Of a stretch of DNA of 64,000 nt, positions 54,997 through 64,000 are shown piece after piece; the first letter of the stretch is position 1, and each line of letters begins with the position of its first letter. Origin of the DNA: Telopea speciosissima (taxonomy: Eukaryota; Streptophyta; Magnoliopsida; Proteales; Proteaceae); the NCBI RefSeq assembly GCF_018873765.1, contig NC_057923.1, positions 21,609,913 through 21,673,912 of the forward strand, written 5' to 3'. Under the pieces are notes generated by a model, which worked only from the letters and a program-made list of their open reading frames with translations, made no database searches and was not told the DNA's origin. The position numbers were made by a program, and so were the translations under genes.

Positions 54997-55214
54997 GATG
55001 CCCCCCACTCCGTGGGGCGCCATAGGGGCCCTGGGGAGTAATCCTTTTCTCCCCTGAAGCCCGATCTTGGCCAAAAAGTGATGTGGGAAATCTTCGGAGT
55101 GCTGTTTCAGCCTCAAAACGCCTCTGAATGGCCTAAAAAGCGTGTACATCATCACCTTTAGCGGTGTATAGTATAGGGCTTGTCGAGAGCTTCAAAATGA
55201 TAGGTATTTCGACA

Positions 55215-56556
55215 TATATGGTGTTTTGGTCCGACACTGACCGGGTGGCTTTTTTCTCTCCTCTTTTTTTTTTGGCTGGTCAGGTCTACTCGTCTGGATG
55301 CTTGGCCTGGTAGAACGACTCGGCTAGTTCTGCTCTTTAGGGCGTCTGGCTGGGCAGATCTGCTAGGTTGGTTCTGGGCATCTGGATGCTTGGCCGGGCA
55401 GATTGCTCGCCTGGTTCTAGCCGTCTGTGATGCTAGACGTTGCTGGGCACCTGTTCGGTGCATTCTGGTCGTATGCGGCGCTGGACGTGGCTAGACAGAC
55501 TTGCTTGGTGCGCTCTAGCCATCCGTGGCACAACGCGTCACTGGGCAGGCTGGTCATTTGCAACACTGGGCATGGTTGTGTGGGTGGTGACGTTCCATCT
55601 CATTGCCTATGCCATTTAGCCGCATTAACCCATTTGGCCTCCTTAAAGCGGTGATTTTGGAAATTCACATTGATTACTTTTACTTTTACTTTTTTTTTTT
55701 GTTAGACCTGCATTGATTATGGAAACTGAAATCAAAATATGCCACGTCAGCCCTACTAGTGGAACCCTAAAGGCGTGACTTCTGGCCTTCCTTCAACCTC
55801 TATAAATCGGTGGGAGCTCATTCCTTTTTCACTTAAATTTTTTTCTCTCTGGCGTCTTGGTTATCCTTTGGTGTGCTCAGTTGGCCATCGCTTGCTTGGG
55901 TTGTTTTGCTCTACTCGTCCTAGCTTGGGTTGCTTTGCTCTATCACCAGTAAGTCATTCTTCCCTTAATTTATTTAATGGCTTCTGATATTTCGGCCCAT
56001 CCAGCCACCGAGGTTCCCCTTGAGGATTCTTCATCGAGTTCTGACTCAGAGGAAACACGGTCGGATTTGGCCTTTGATGGGTTGAGTGCCACAGGTGAGG
56101 CGCAATCCCCTTCCCTTCCAGGTGAAGAGGATGAGGGTGAGAACTTTATGGAGGCTTGTGCCACAGCTACGGGCTGGACAGACCCCATTTTAGAGGTAGC
56201 AGCGAAGGATGTTCCATGTAGCCTCAAGAAGCTAACCTGGTTGGGACCAGGGATTTGTATAGTATCCCTGACTCTTTTAGAATTAGGGCGGCAAAGGATG
56301 GGGAAAGGGCCAGCTTTAGGAACCGGGATGAGATGTGTCTCTACAGGGATCATTTGGAGGTCGGTCTTCGTCTGCACTTCCATGACTTCTTCATTTTGTT
56401 GTTTTGCTATTATAAGTTAGCCCCCCGCCCAGTTTTCCCCAAATGCTTGGTGTCTGGTCGTTGTGTTTTGCATATTTTTCTCTCACTTGGAGAGAAGGGT
56501 GAACATGGATCTATTCATTCATTGTGTCACCCTGTACAGTTTTCCTGAGGGAGATG
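55215..56556 (+). repeat. Left arm of a large inverted repeat
   Basis: From GGTGTTTTGGTCCGACACTG through the ORF at 55977 to TTTTCCTGAGGGAGATGG. The same sequence occurs inverted at 56938-58785, where a ~540 bp hAT-like insertion interrupts it. The two arms have diverged by substitutions and small indels. The spacer is about 380 bp. Confidence 0.85.
55977..56550 (+). pseudogene. Gypsy-type putative transposase ORF (Transposase_28-like), plus copy
   Basis: ATG 55977, about 175 nt after a TATAAATC box at 55799-55807. MASDISAHPATEVPLEDSSS is acidic and Ser-rich. After a frame change near 56235 the reading goes on with FRIRAAKDGERASFRNRD, MCLYRDHLEVGLRLHFHDFF and LFCYYKLAPRP. The LYRDHLEVGLRLPFHPFF and YYKLAP boxes mark the Pfam family named putative gypsy-type transposon (PF04195), common as an extra ORF in plant gypsy elements. 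Function unknown. The arm ends before the second half of the domain. Confidence 0.72.
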
Positions 56557-56637
56557 GTGGATCTGTTCAACCACCATTGCAAAATCCAAATAAAGCATTA
56601 GTACTAGATCAAATACAAATAACATGCATTGCGAAAA

Positions 56638-57457
56638 TCAGTCTAAGAACTCACCAGAGTTCAACCCACACTCAACCAAGATAGACTCCTTCTCAATCTC
56701 AAACGACCGGAGCTGTTGCAAGCTGCCCGACTTGGCTAGAGCCAACGAGGTTTCATCTTCAGCATCGAGAAAAGGTTTTTCATTCACCTCGTCGCAAACA
56801 ACCGCCACCCACAGGATACTAAAAGAAAACCCTTCCTCGGATTTGATGAAGAAAAATCGGTTCTTCCACCCATGGATTGACGACTTAACCCTGTCAAGAA
56901 TTTTAATGTCGTCTCTCTGGCAAAAATAATACCGACCATCGCCCTCGGGAAGACTGTACAGGGTGAAATAATGAATGAACAGATCCATGTTCACCCTTCT
57001 CTCTAAGCGAGAGAAAAATATGCATATGACCAGACACCAAACATTTGGAGTGAAATGGGCAGGGGCTAACTTATAATAGTGGAACAACAAAATGAAGAAG
57101 TCATGGAACGGCAGAAGAAGATCGGCCTCCAAATAATCCCTGTAGAGAAACATAATTTTAAAAGTCAGGGATACCATACAAATCCCTTATCCCAACCAGG
57201 TCAGTTTCCTTGAGGCTACATGGAACATCCCTCGCTGCTACCTCAAATGGGGTTTGCCCATGCCGCAGCTGTGGCATGAGCCTCCGTAAAGTTCTCACCC
57301 CCATCCTCTTCAACTAAACAATAGGGGAATGCACCTCACCTGTGGCACTCGACCCATCAGAGGCCAAATCTGACAGTGTTCCCGTTGAGTCAAAACTCGA
57401 TGAAGAATCCTTGAGGGGAACCTCGGTGGCCAGACGGGCCCCAATATCAAAAGCCAT
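56638..57457 (-). pseudogene. Gypsy-type putative transposase ORF (Transposase_28-like), minus copy
   Basis: ATG 57457 (MAFDIGARLATEVPLKDSSS). A stop falls after VHSPIV, then further frames lead to KIMFLYRDYLEADLLLPFHD and LFHYYKLAPAHFTPNVW. The second half, missing in the plus copy, follows: DGRYYFCQRDDIKILDRVK, SSIHGWKNRFFFI and FLDAEDETSLALAKSGS. It is the sense orientation of the surrounding gypsy element, so the plus copy is the inverted duplicate. Confidence 0.75.
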
Positions 57458-58785
57458 TAAATAAATTAAGGGAAGAACAACTTACTGGTGATAGAGCAGA
57501 GCAACCCAAGCTAGAGCGAGCAAAGTAAAACAACCCAAGCAAGCGATGGCCTACCAAGGACACCAAAGGATAACCAAGATGCATAGAAAAAAACTTTTAA
57601 GTGAAAAAGGAATGAGCCCCCATCGATTTATAGAGATTGAAGGAAGGCCAGAAGTCACGCCTGTAAGGTTCCACTAGAAGGGCAAACGTGGCACATTCCT
57701 AATTGATTTCAGTTTCCATAATCAATGCAGGTCTGACAAAAAAAAAGTACAAGTAAAAGTAATCAATGCGGATTTCCAAAATCACCGATTTAAGGAGGCC
57801 AAATGGGTTAATGCGGCTAAATGACACAAGCATGGAACGTCACCACCCATGCAGCCATGCTTAGTATTACAAATGACCAAAACTCGCTGAGCAGTTTGCC
57901 CGACCATGCCCCGCTAGGGGTGTCAACGGTCTAGGTTGGGCTGGGCTTGCACTAAACCCTAACCCAACCCTAGGAGCCTTAACCTAAACCCAAGCCCAGC
58001 CCAGCCCTGCCAGGGCCAAGCATACCCTCAATCCAGCCCGACCCTGGCAGGGTTTTCCCAAGCCCGACCCAGCCCTGAATATCTTTGCCCATGAGCTTGT
58101 GGAACTAACAAAGCCCACTCAGTCTACCCACTTAACAAAGCCTAAGCTATAAAAAAACATAATTTTTCAGAAACAGGCTATTACTAGACTTGAAACTTCG
58201 ACCAATTGGCCATGGTAGAATAATTTTAACCGTTATAACGCGAGCCTCTCTTTGTATGTTTTTAAATATATAGTATATAATACAAGGTCAGGCTGGTCCT
58301 ACCAGGGTCGAGGCCTCAACCTAGACCTGACCGAGCCCTGCCAGGGCCAATAAAAACTAAACCCAACCCGGCCCTATATTAAACACAGGCCTGGCCCGAC
58401 CCTGTTCGGGCTCAGGGCTGGTTAGCACGGGTTCAGGTTGGTCGGGTTTTTCCCTACACCGTGTGCCACAGACGAGTAGAGCGCGCAGAGCAGGTCTGCC
58501 CAGCCACGTCCAGTGCCACATACGACCAGAATGCATCGAACAGCTGCCCAGCCGCGCCTAGCGTTGCTGAGGGCCAGAACCAGCCGAGCAGTCTGCCCGA
58601 CCAAGCATCCAAATGCCTAGAACCAGCCAAGCAGATCTACCAGGCCAGATGCCCTAAAGAGCAGAACTAGCCAAGCAGTTCTGCCCGGCCAAGCATCCAG
58701 ATGAGCAGACCTGACCAACCAAAAAAAAGAGGAGAGAGAAAAAAGGCCACCCGATCAAGGCCAGACCAAATACCGTACCTGGGTC
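56938..58785 (-). repeat. Right arm of the large inverted repeat
   Basis: Inverse of 55215-56556. Both arms contain the G/C-rich TTGGCCGGGCAGA / TCTGCCCGGCCAA repeats outside the ORF. It is interrupted at 57914-58451. Confidence 0.85.
57914..58451. mobile_element. hAT-like element in the right arm
   Basis: It begins CTAGGGGTGTCAACGGTC and consists of repeated GACCCTGGCAGGG and AGCCCGACC motifs with an A/T-rich centre. The left arm lacks it, which shows that it arrived after the inverted duplication. It shares CCTGTTCGGGCTCAGGG with the fragment at 12693-12871. The right boundary is approximate. Confidence 0.65.
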
Positions 58786-59207
58786 CCTTCTTCCCTTTTA
58801 TACCTAGAGTGATTATCGAGGCGATTGGGAGTCTTCCTTACCTCCATTATCTGACGCGTGGTGGAGTGGAGTTGGTTATTCCCTCTAATGAGGGATGATG
58901 TTTCCTAGTGGGGAACAGAATCTTCTCTTATGCGATGTTGGTTTCAATTGCTCTTTGAGTTGTGCCATGAATCAGTTGCTTGCCCCCCCAAGGCAAGCTT
59001 CGTGACACGTGTTGCGTTGTCCTTCTAGTGGATTACTTGATAAGATCCTACTATGTGTCGGCCGCTTATTGGCTTGCTATTTTTGGACGTATCAGATGCC
59101 CCCCACTCCCTTGAACACAGAATGGGTGTATGGGAGTAAGTTTTTTTTGTCAACTCTGCTCGTCTAGGTGTTTGGCCGGGCTGACCTGCTCTGCTGGTTC
59201 TTCCCAT

Positions 59208-60344
59208 CTAGATACTTGGCTGGACAGTGCTTGTCATATTCTCTTCGTATCTAACCTGGAGTTCCATTAGATTGCTAGGATGTTTCTTGCAGAGCTCCCA
59301 ATTGAGGTCCTTGTCGCGGATCCTGGCAAGTAGAGCAGTGAATTCCACCTTGGGATCAAGGTCCTCTACTTCCAACTTGACCTGGTTGAACCAAGTTAGG
59401 TAGGATCTCAGAGTTTTTCCACTTCTCTGCTTTACAGTGGTGAAGCTCACTGGTGTCTTCTTGTAGCTCCGACTACTCGTGAAGGCAGAGGCAAAGGCTG
59501 TGCTAAGCTACCTAAATTCATGAATGGAGTTTGGTTCTAGGTGAGTGAACCAAGTCCTGGCGGCTTTCCTCAATGTTGAGGGAAGGCGCGACACATGATC
59601 GTGTTAGAGGCCCCACAAAAATCCATTATTGAGTTGAAGCCTTCCAGGTACTGAACAGGGTCGGTGGTGCCGTCGTAGTATTCGAATGCTGGCATTTTAA
59701 ACTCCCTGGGGAAGGGGACAACCATGATTTAATCCGAGAGTGCTGTCTTCCCAGAGAAGACAGATTTCTCGGGCAATGGCTGTCTCTCGGCCATCTTCTG
59801 GATCTGCTCCTGGAGGTCCTTCAATTGTTTGTTCTAATTGTCCTCTACCCTTTTCACGGTCATCCTTGGGCTGATGCTTTGAATGTGCCTCGTTTTGATC
59901 GGCATCTTTCTCCTTCTATTTTTCGACCTCCCGGTTGTGGCTGTGCTAGCTCGCATGGGTGGAGCCCGAACTGCTTTTATCGCTATTCTCGTCCTGACTG
60001 TGGATTCGCAGAGGAATAGGAGTGGTCCCATGATAGGCAGCCTGCGCGAGGGCCTTCGAGTTTTGTTCAAGAGCCTTAGTCAGCCTCTTGACCTACTACT
60101 GAAGGGCCAGGAATTGGCCTTGAGTCACCGGTGCCTGAGGATATAATGGGGGTAAGGCCCGGCTTGGATGACCTTGTTGCTGCTTTATCTTTTGGGTTTC
60201 GCCCCTTAAGGTCTTCCCGTCGCGATTCGCGTTTAGCGGTGCCAGGCGTTGATCCTCTAGGGGTGTAATGGCTCAGCTCCGGCTACTGTTGTTCTCAGCC
60301 TCATTGTTTGATGTCGATCGTTGAGTATTTCTGGTATTCACCAT
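59208..60344 (-). pseudogene. Gypsy gag relic
   Basis: A start at 60344 reads MVNTRNTQRSTSNNEAENNS, a common gag leader in plant gypsy elements. After stops, the core follows: FPREFKMPAFEYYDGTTDPV, YLEGFNSIMDFCGAS, a frame change, then VSFTTVKQRSGKTLRSYLTW, FNQVKLEVEDLDPKVEFTAL and ELCKKHPSNLMELQVRYEEN, which is the retrotransposon gag domain. No zinc knuckle or protease follows. At about 59090 a second polypurine-like site (GATGCCCCCCACTCCC) suggests recombination between related elements. Confidence 0.8.
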
Positions 60345-60385
60345 AGTGGCCTCTGCTCTTTCTGTTCCCATTGACGATGTCAATC

Positions 60386-60809
60386 TGTTGCTGTCGGAAT
60401 GTAGTTGGATGACATGGAGACCTGCAAGAGGTGAAGGGGCACTGAAGAGAAGACCCGGATCTGACTCCGAGAGGGGACTCTCCGATGCCAAAGTCAGCCC
60501 GATAGAACAGTAAGAGAAGGGTACAGAAAGAGTCAGAGCCTGAAAAGTGAACGTACCTCTTTGTGGTCCCCTTCCTCTATATATAGGGTTTATGGTTACC
60601 GAGGCAGTGATGATTCCTGTTTTCGTACGTCTCTCACATGATTGTTTAGTTGGTTCCGTGTCCCCCAAGTTATGGGATTGTTTCCCGTTATAGTCACGTC
60701 AGTAGTTTGAGTCCAACTAGGAATGTGGAGCATTTTGTTAGGTGTCGTGTGACCCAAGTCTCCCTCCATGTGTCGTTTTCCTGTTGGTGGACTGTTATTT
60801 GGTATAACA
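60386..60809 (-). repeat. 5' LTR of the nested gypsy element
   Basis: 424 bp, matching 54576-54996 with roughly 8-10% difference by eye. Confidence 0.88.
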
Positions 60810-61298
60810 GGTTTAATTTACATACATGTTCTTCAGCGGTTGCGGTCTGAGCATATACAACTAGCAACCGATTGAGGCAAGAAGTAGGGGTGGCTATTTC
60901 AATCAAGTAGGCTAAGTTGGGAGGAAGAAGAGGAAATGGGGTGGTGGTGTTCGTCGCTTTTGCGAAAGAGAAAAAGGAGAGGGGCAATGTTGCAAGAGGT
61001 GGGGCATGCAAGGAAGAAGAAGAGGAAGAAACACAAAAGGGGTTTTAGGGGGAAGAAGACGCAGAAGGGGTTTTGGGGTTGAAGAGGGCAAAATTGGAAT
61101 AAAATTACATTATGGGTATTATGGGGTTTTAAAAAATTTGTAAATGCCCACGTCATCACTTAATGGTGTTCTTTAACTATTAGGGTACAACTGATAGAAT
61201 CTTTCAAAAGTAGGGGAGGGCATTATAATTATTCAAAACTTGGGGGAGAGGTTAGATATTATGGATACTTAGAGGGGAGGGGGGGTGATATTTACCCA

Positions 61299-61846
61299 AA
61301 ATGATAAGATAAATGCAAAGTTGGATTTACGGAGATCACCTGAAATGAAAAGGTTTTGAGATAATTAGAATAAAAACAGAGTATATGTGTATAACTTTAG
61401 TAACAATATGACTGAGAGTGATGTGGTGAAAAATGATGATAGCGAGTTAACATAAAGTGCTAACTTTAGATACCTAGGTTCAATCATAAATAAAGGAGAA
61501 ATATATGATGATATTATACAAATAATTAGAATATGGTGGATGAAATGGAGGGACGCATCAGGAGTCTTGTATGATCGACACATCCTTTTTATAAAACAGT
61601 TATACGACCAACAATGACGTATGAGACTGAATGTGTTTTTTTTTTTTTTTTTTGGGGTAAAGTATGAGAATGAACGTTGGACAATAATAAAATACAGTTA
61701 GACAGACTTAATGTGGCTTCTACCCAAAAAAAAAAAAACTTAATGTGGTTGAAATAAGAATGTTGTGGTGGATGAGTGGTAAAACTAGAAAAGATAAAAT
61801 TCATAAAAGTTGAGGGTACCCACTCATGGTGGATGCCATCTGGGCG
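61299..61846 (+). mobile_element. LINE fragment D (3' part of RT)
   Basis: KINAKLDLRRSPEMK, then NNMTESDVVKNDD, ANFRYLGSIINKGEIYDDII, WWMKWRDASGVLYDRHI and, after a poly-T insertion, NVVEIRMLWWMSGKTRKDKI. The order matches the minus-strand LINE at 15.0-16.0 kb. Several stops and shifts. The end is replaced by a hAT-like sequence. Confidence 0.85.
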
Positions 61847-62460
61847 TAGGGGTGCCAATTTTGGATCAAAACTGGGAACCGGATTAGAATCGGAACAGAC
61901 CCACCCAATAGCTTATTGTTCTAGTTTTGGATCTACCGATAAGTTATTGGTCAGGTTCCGGATCTACCAATTAGGAACTGGTGGAACTGGTAGAACCAGA
62001 ATAAATTCATATCCCAACATTAATTTAAGGCTCGAAGTCATGAGAGCTAAGGTCAAACCCTTTTTTTTTTTCCAATTTTGGTTGGTACCACTTGTCTCAT
62101 ATACTATTTTACCAAAGATTTGGCTGTAAATTTTTAAGGTCTATTTGGGAATGCTAAATTAAGAGCATACCTTAAAATAATCATAACTTATGAGGGTGGT
62201 GGTGTTCCTACTTATTATTATTATTATTTGGTAAATTGGTGTTTCTAGTTATTAATTAATACAAAACAAGAGGTAATATAGACTAGTTATGTGATTTGAG
62301 GAAAAAAAATGAAGCATATCTCGTGTGATTGAAATTAGTATCTTATTATAATATTATTAAATATATGTAGCATGTTATAGGGAATTTTTTTATTTTTTAT
62401 TTTGATTGGATTGCTTGGAACCATTTAGGAACCGGAACCAGCCCACCCATACCAAGGTTT
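61847..62460. mobile_element. Possible hAT-like element
   Basis: It starts TAGGGGTGCCAATTTTGG and carries GAACCGG and ACAGACCCACCCA motifs, echoed in GGAACCGGAACCAGCCCACCC at 62425-62445. No ORF. The end is not fixed. Confidence 0.45.
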
Positions 62461-62909
62461 TGAGTATTTGGATAAGGATTAGCTAGACAAGACAATGTAT
62501 AATGGGATTAGCCAGAGATTGATTTGATATTATGTCTTAAATCTACCAATCCATTGATTAGGGCCTGAACAAGATCGAGGGATGAAATTGGTCAGGCTTA
62601 AACAACCATGACATCTCCAATTTCAGGCCTTTAGTGGTCCATCAGAGTCTAGTCAACTCTACTATGATGAAGACAAAAGGAGAGATTATACCAGTGAATT
62701 GGTGAGGATTGGTAGGTGGAACCAATTCTAACCCTATATCCCAATCTTTATATCCTTGAATGAGAGCCCTGATCACCAATCCCAAACATATTATTGCCAG
62801 AGTAAGGATCAAGCAAATAGACAATGCTCCAGTTAGTGAAGACAACCATCCACAAATCAAGAAAAAATAGGTATTCGTCTTAAAAATCATTGATGCACCA
62901 TTCTTAACT
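62461..62909. other. Unassigned stretch
   Basis: One minus frame (62642-62890) encodes a hydrophobic 82-residue peptide with no known family. There is no promoter or codon-bias support, so I regard it as non-coding. Confidence 0.4.
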
Positions 62910-63916
62910 CTTAGTTAGTAAGTTCGGGAACGGCAATTGAACGGGAACGAATACGTACAACAATTAAACGGACTAGACGGTAATAATATTTTTCAAAAAT
63001 CCGGCTTCATAAAATGCATACGGTATTAATACGGTACACGTTTAATACAGGTATAATACGGCATAGACGGCAATAATACTTTTAAAAAAACGGACATATA
63101 TTCATTATATAACATGCATTCATCACCTAATAAACAAAATAATATCATAATTTTATGAACTAAAATAAACACAATAATATAATATGCTATATAACATCTC
63201 TAAGATTATCATTTAACATACCAAAATATCAATAATCTACAAGAAATGAATGTAGATTGTCTGAAAATGAGATGAGCAAGTTGATTACCTTATCATTAAA
63301 TCATTCTTCCAACATTACATTTCTTTCTATCTACAATGAGATAATCATATATTTTTAACCAGATGTGTTCTTGTGAAGGGGGATGAGTTCCCACTAATTA
63401 ACCAACACAAGACAAGAGACAGAGTTCCAGATATGGATCTCCACTGTACACATTAGCTACAAGAGACAGAAAAACAAGAATAAAATAGAATAGAGATTGA
63501 GCCGTTCTCACCAATATCACACCAGATTCATTTGCTTCACTACCACCATCAAAGTTCAAAGACCAGAGAAACAAGAGGAGAGTACAAGACTTAAGTGCCG
63601 CTTTGTTGAACGGAGATGGGGAGGATGATTGGAGATGGAGGGCGGCTACTGTTGCGGCAACAGTGTTGCCTGCTACGGTTGGATGTTCAACGCAAATCGA
63701 AAGGGACGAAAGGGAAAGTGAAATCGTTTCCCTAAATTCTAATCTTTTGGGTATTTTTTTTTTTTTTTAAATGTATAATACGCTTATTATATGAGTATAA
63801 TACTCGATCGATTAAAAAATATGTTTTTTTATAAAAATATGGGAAAATACGGGAACGGGAGTATTATACGTTTAAAAATTCAGGTACGCATATAATACGC
63901 GTATTTACTAACTAAG
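62910..63916. mobile_element. 1,007 bp TIR element with perfect 9-bp target duplication
   Basis: TTCTTAACT at 62901-62909 and 63917-63925. The ends CTTAGTTAGTAAG and TTTACTAACTAAG are inverse. Subterminal regions are rich in repeated TATAATACG, ACGGTA and CGGGAACGG motifs in both orientations. No transposase. A short G-rich piece near 63610-63690 (GGAGATGGAGGGCGG) looks like gene-derived sequence but cannot be assigned. The 9-bp duplication suggests Mutator-type. Confidence 0.85.
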
Positions 63917-63971
63917 TTCTTAACTCATTCAAGCACTCTTAGCCAAGAAAGTTTGGGAACTAGTGGTGAAA

Positions 63972-64000
63972 TAGGGCCGGGGTTGGGTTGGGTTTTTAAA
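63972..64000. mobile_element. Start of another hAT-like GGGTTGG element, cut by the window end
   Basis: GGGCCGGGGTTGGGTTGGG resembles the ends of the elements at 12693 and 57914. Too short to classify further. Confidence 0.35.

Larger units (their letters stand above)
54576..60809 (-). mobile_element. 6.2 kb non-autonomous Ty3/gypsy element with internal inverted duplication
   Basis: LTRs of ~422 bp are flanked by the 5-bp duplication GGTTT (54571-54575 and 60810-60814). A degenerate PBS (TTGACATCGTCAATGGGAAC, near 60384-60363) resembles the TTGGCGCCGTCTGTGGGAA type of plant gypsy elements. The interior has a gag relic and two opposite copies of a gypsy-type extra ORF, but no RT, RNase H or integrase. 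It is therefore dependent on other elements or simply decayed. Confidence 0.85.
53477..61298. mobile_element. 7.8 kb long-TIR element inserted in the LINE, with a nested gypsy element
   Basis: AAATGATA at 53469-53476 is repeated at 61299-61306. LINE coding sequence continues across the site once the insert is removed. The left arm (53477 to about 53700: ATATCATCTCCC, AGTATCCATAATATC, AAGTTTTGAATAATGATAAT) returns inverted at about 61075-61298. Without the nested 6.2 kb retrotransposon the element would be about 1.6 kb, similar to the two other long-TIR elements in the window. No transposase. Confidence 0.85.

Noticed and set aside
62642..62890. 82-codon hydrophobic minus frame with two membrane-like segments
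   Set aside because: No promoter, no recognisable family, isolated in transposon-rich DNA.

Overview
This window is nuclear DNA of a flowering plant, in a transposon-dense stretch of a large genome. The evidence is a spliced FAR1-related gene with canonical GT/AG introns, fragments of plant host genes (aldehyde dehydrogenase, an ACT-domain ACR8-like protein, the plant-specific mismatch-repair protein MSH7), Ty1/copia and Tat-type Ty3/gypsy retrotransposons, LINE remnants and many Mutator/hAT-like terminal-inverted-repeat (TIR) elements. I cannot name the species from sequence alone.

Layout. 1-1.6 kb: broken aldehyde dehydrogenase exons. 1.7-14.2 kb: a stretch bounded by ~230 bp inverted repeats (a giant TIR element or two inverted copies). 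It holds retroelement debris, a TATA-preceded unknown ORF with a homopolymer frameshift, a nested 1.45 kb MULE-like element with a perfect 9-bp target duplication, and the first exon of an ACR8-like gene carrying a stop codon. 15.0-16.0 kb: minus-strand LINE fragment. 17.4-22.4 kb: minus-strand Ty1/copia element with five lesions but near-identical LTRs. 22.5-26.3 kb: minus-strand LTR element without retrotransposon proteins. 26.3-27.9 kb: another long-TIR element. 28.6-30.9 kb: the only convincing intact host gene, a three-exon FAR1-RELATED SEQUENCE gene (696 aa). 31.3-31.7 kb: antisense MSH7 3' fragment.

From about 31.9 to 61.8 kb the backbone is one plus-strand LINE that has been exploded by later insertions. 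The first is a 20,065 bp Tat-lineage Ty3/gypsy element (32,238-52,302, minus strand, 5-bp duplication TAGGA). The others are a 382 bp MITE (8-bp duplication) and a 7.8 kb TIR element (8-bp duplication). The 7.8 kb element is itself interrupted by a 6.2 kb gypsy element (5-bp duplication GGTTT), which contains a >1.3 kb internal inverted duplication and a hAT-like insertion. 62.9-63.9 kb holds a 1.0 kb TIR element with a perfect 9-bp duplication.

The most unusual object is the 20 kb Tat element. Besides gag, protease, RT, two RNase H domains and integrase it carries two extra genes. One is an intact 336-aa sense ORF downstream of integrase. The other is an antisense seven-exon plant-mobile-domain gene with its own TATA box, whose first intron contains about 26 copies of a 98-bp satellite. 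The element's LTR and the antisense gene's promoter share a palindromic G+C-rich box next to TATAAATAG.
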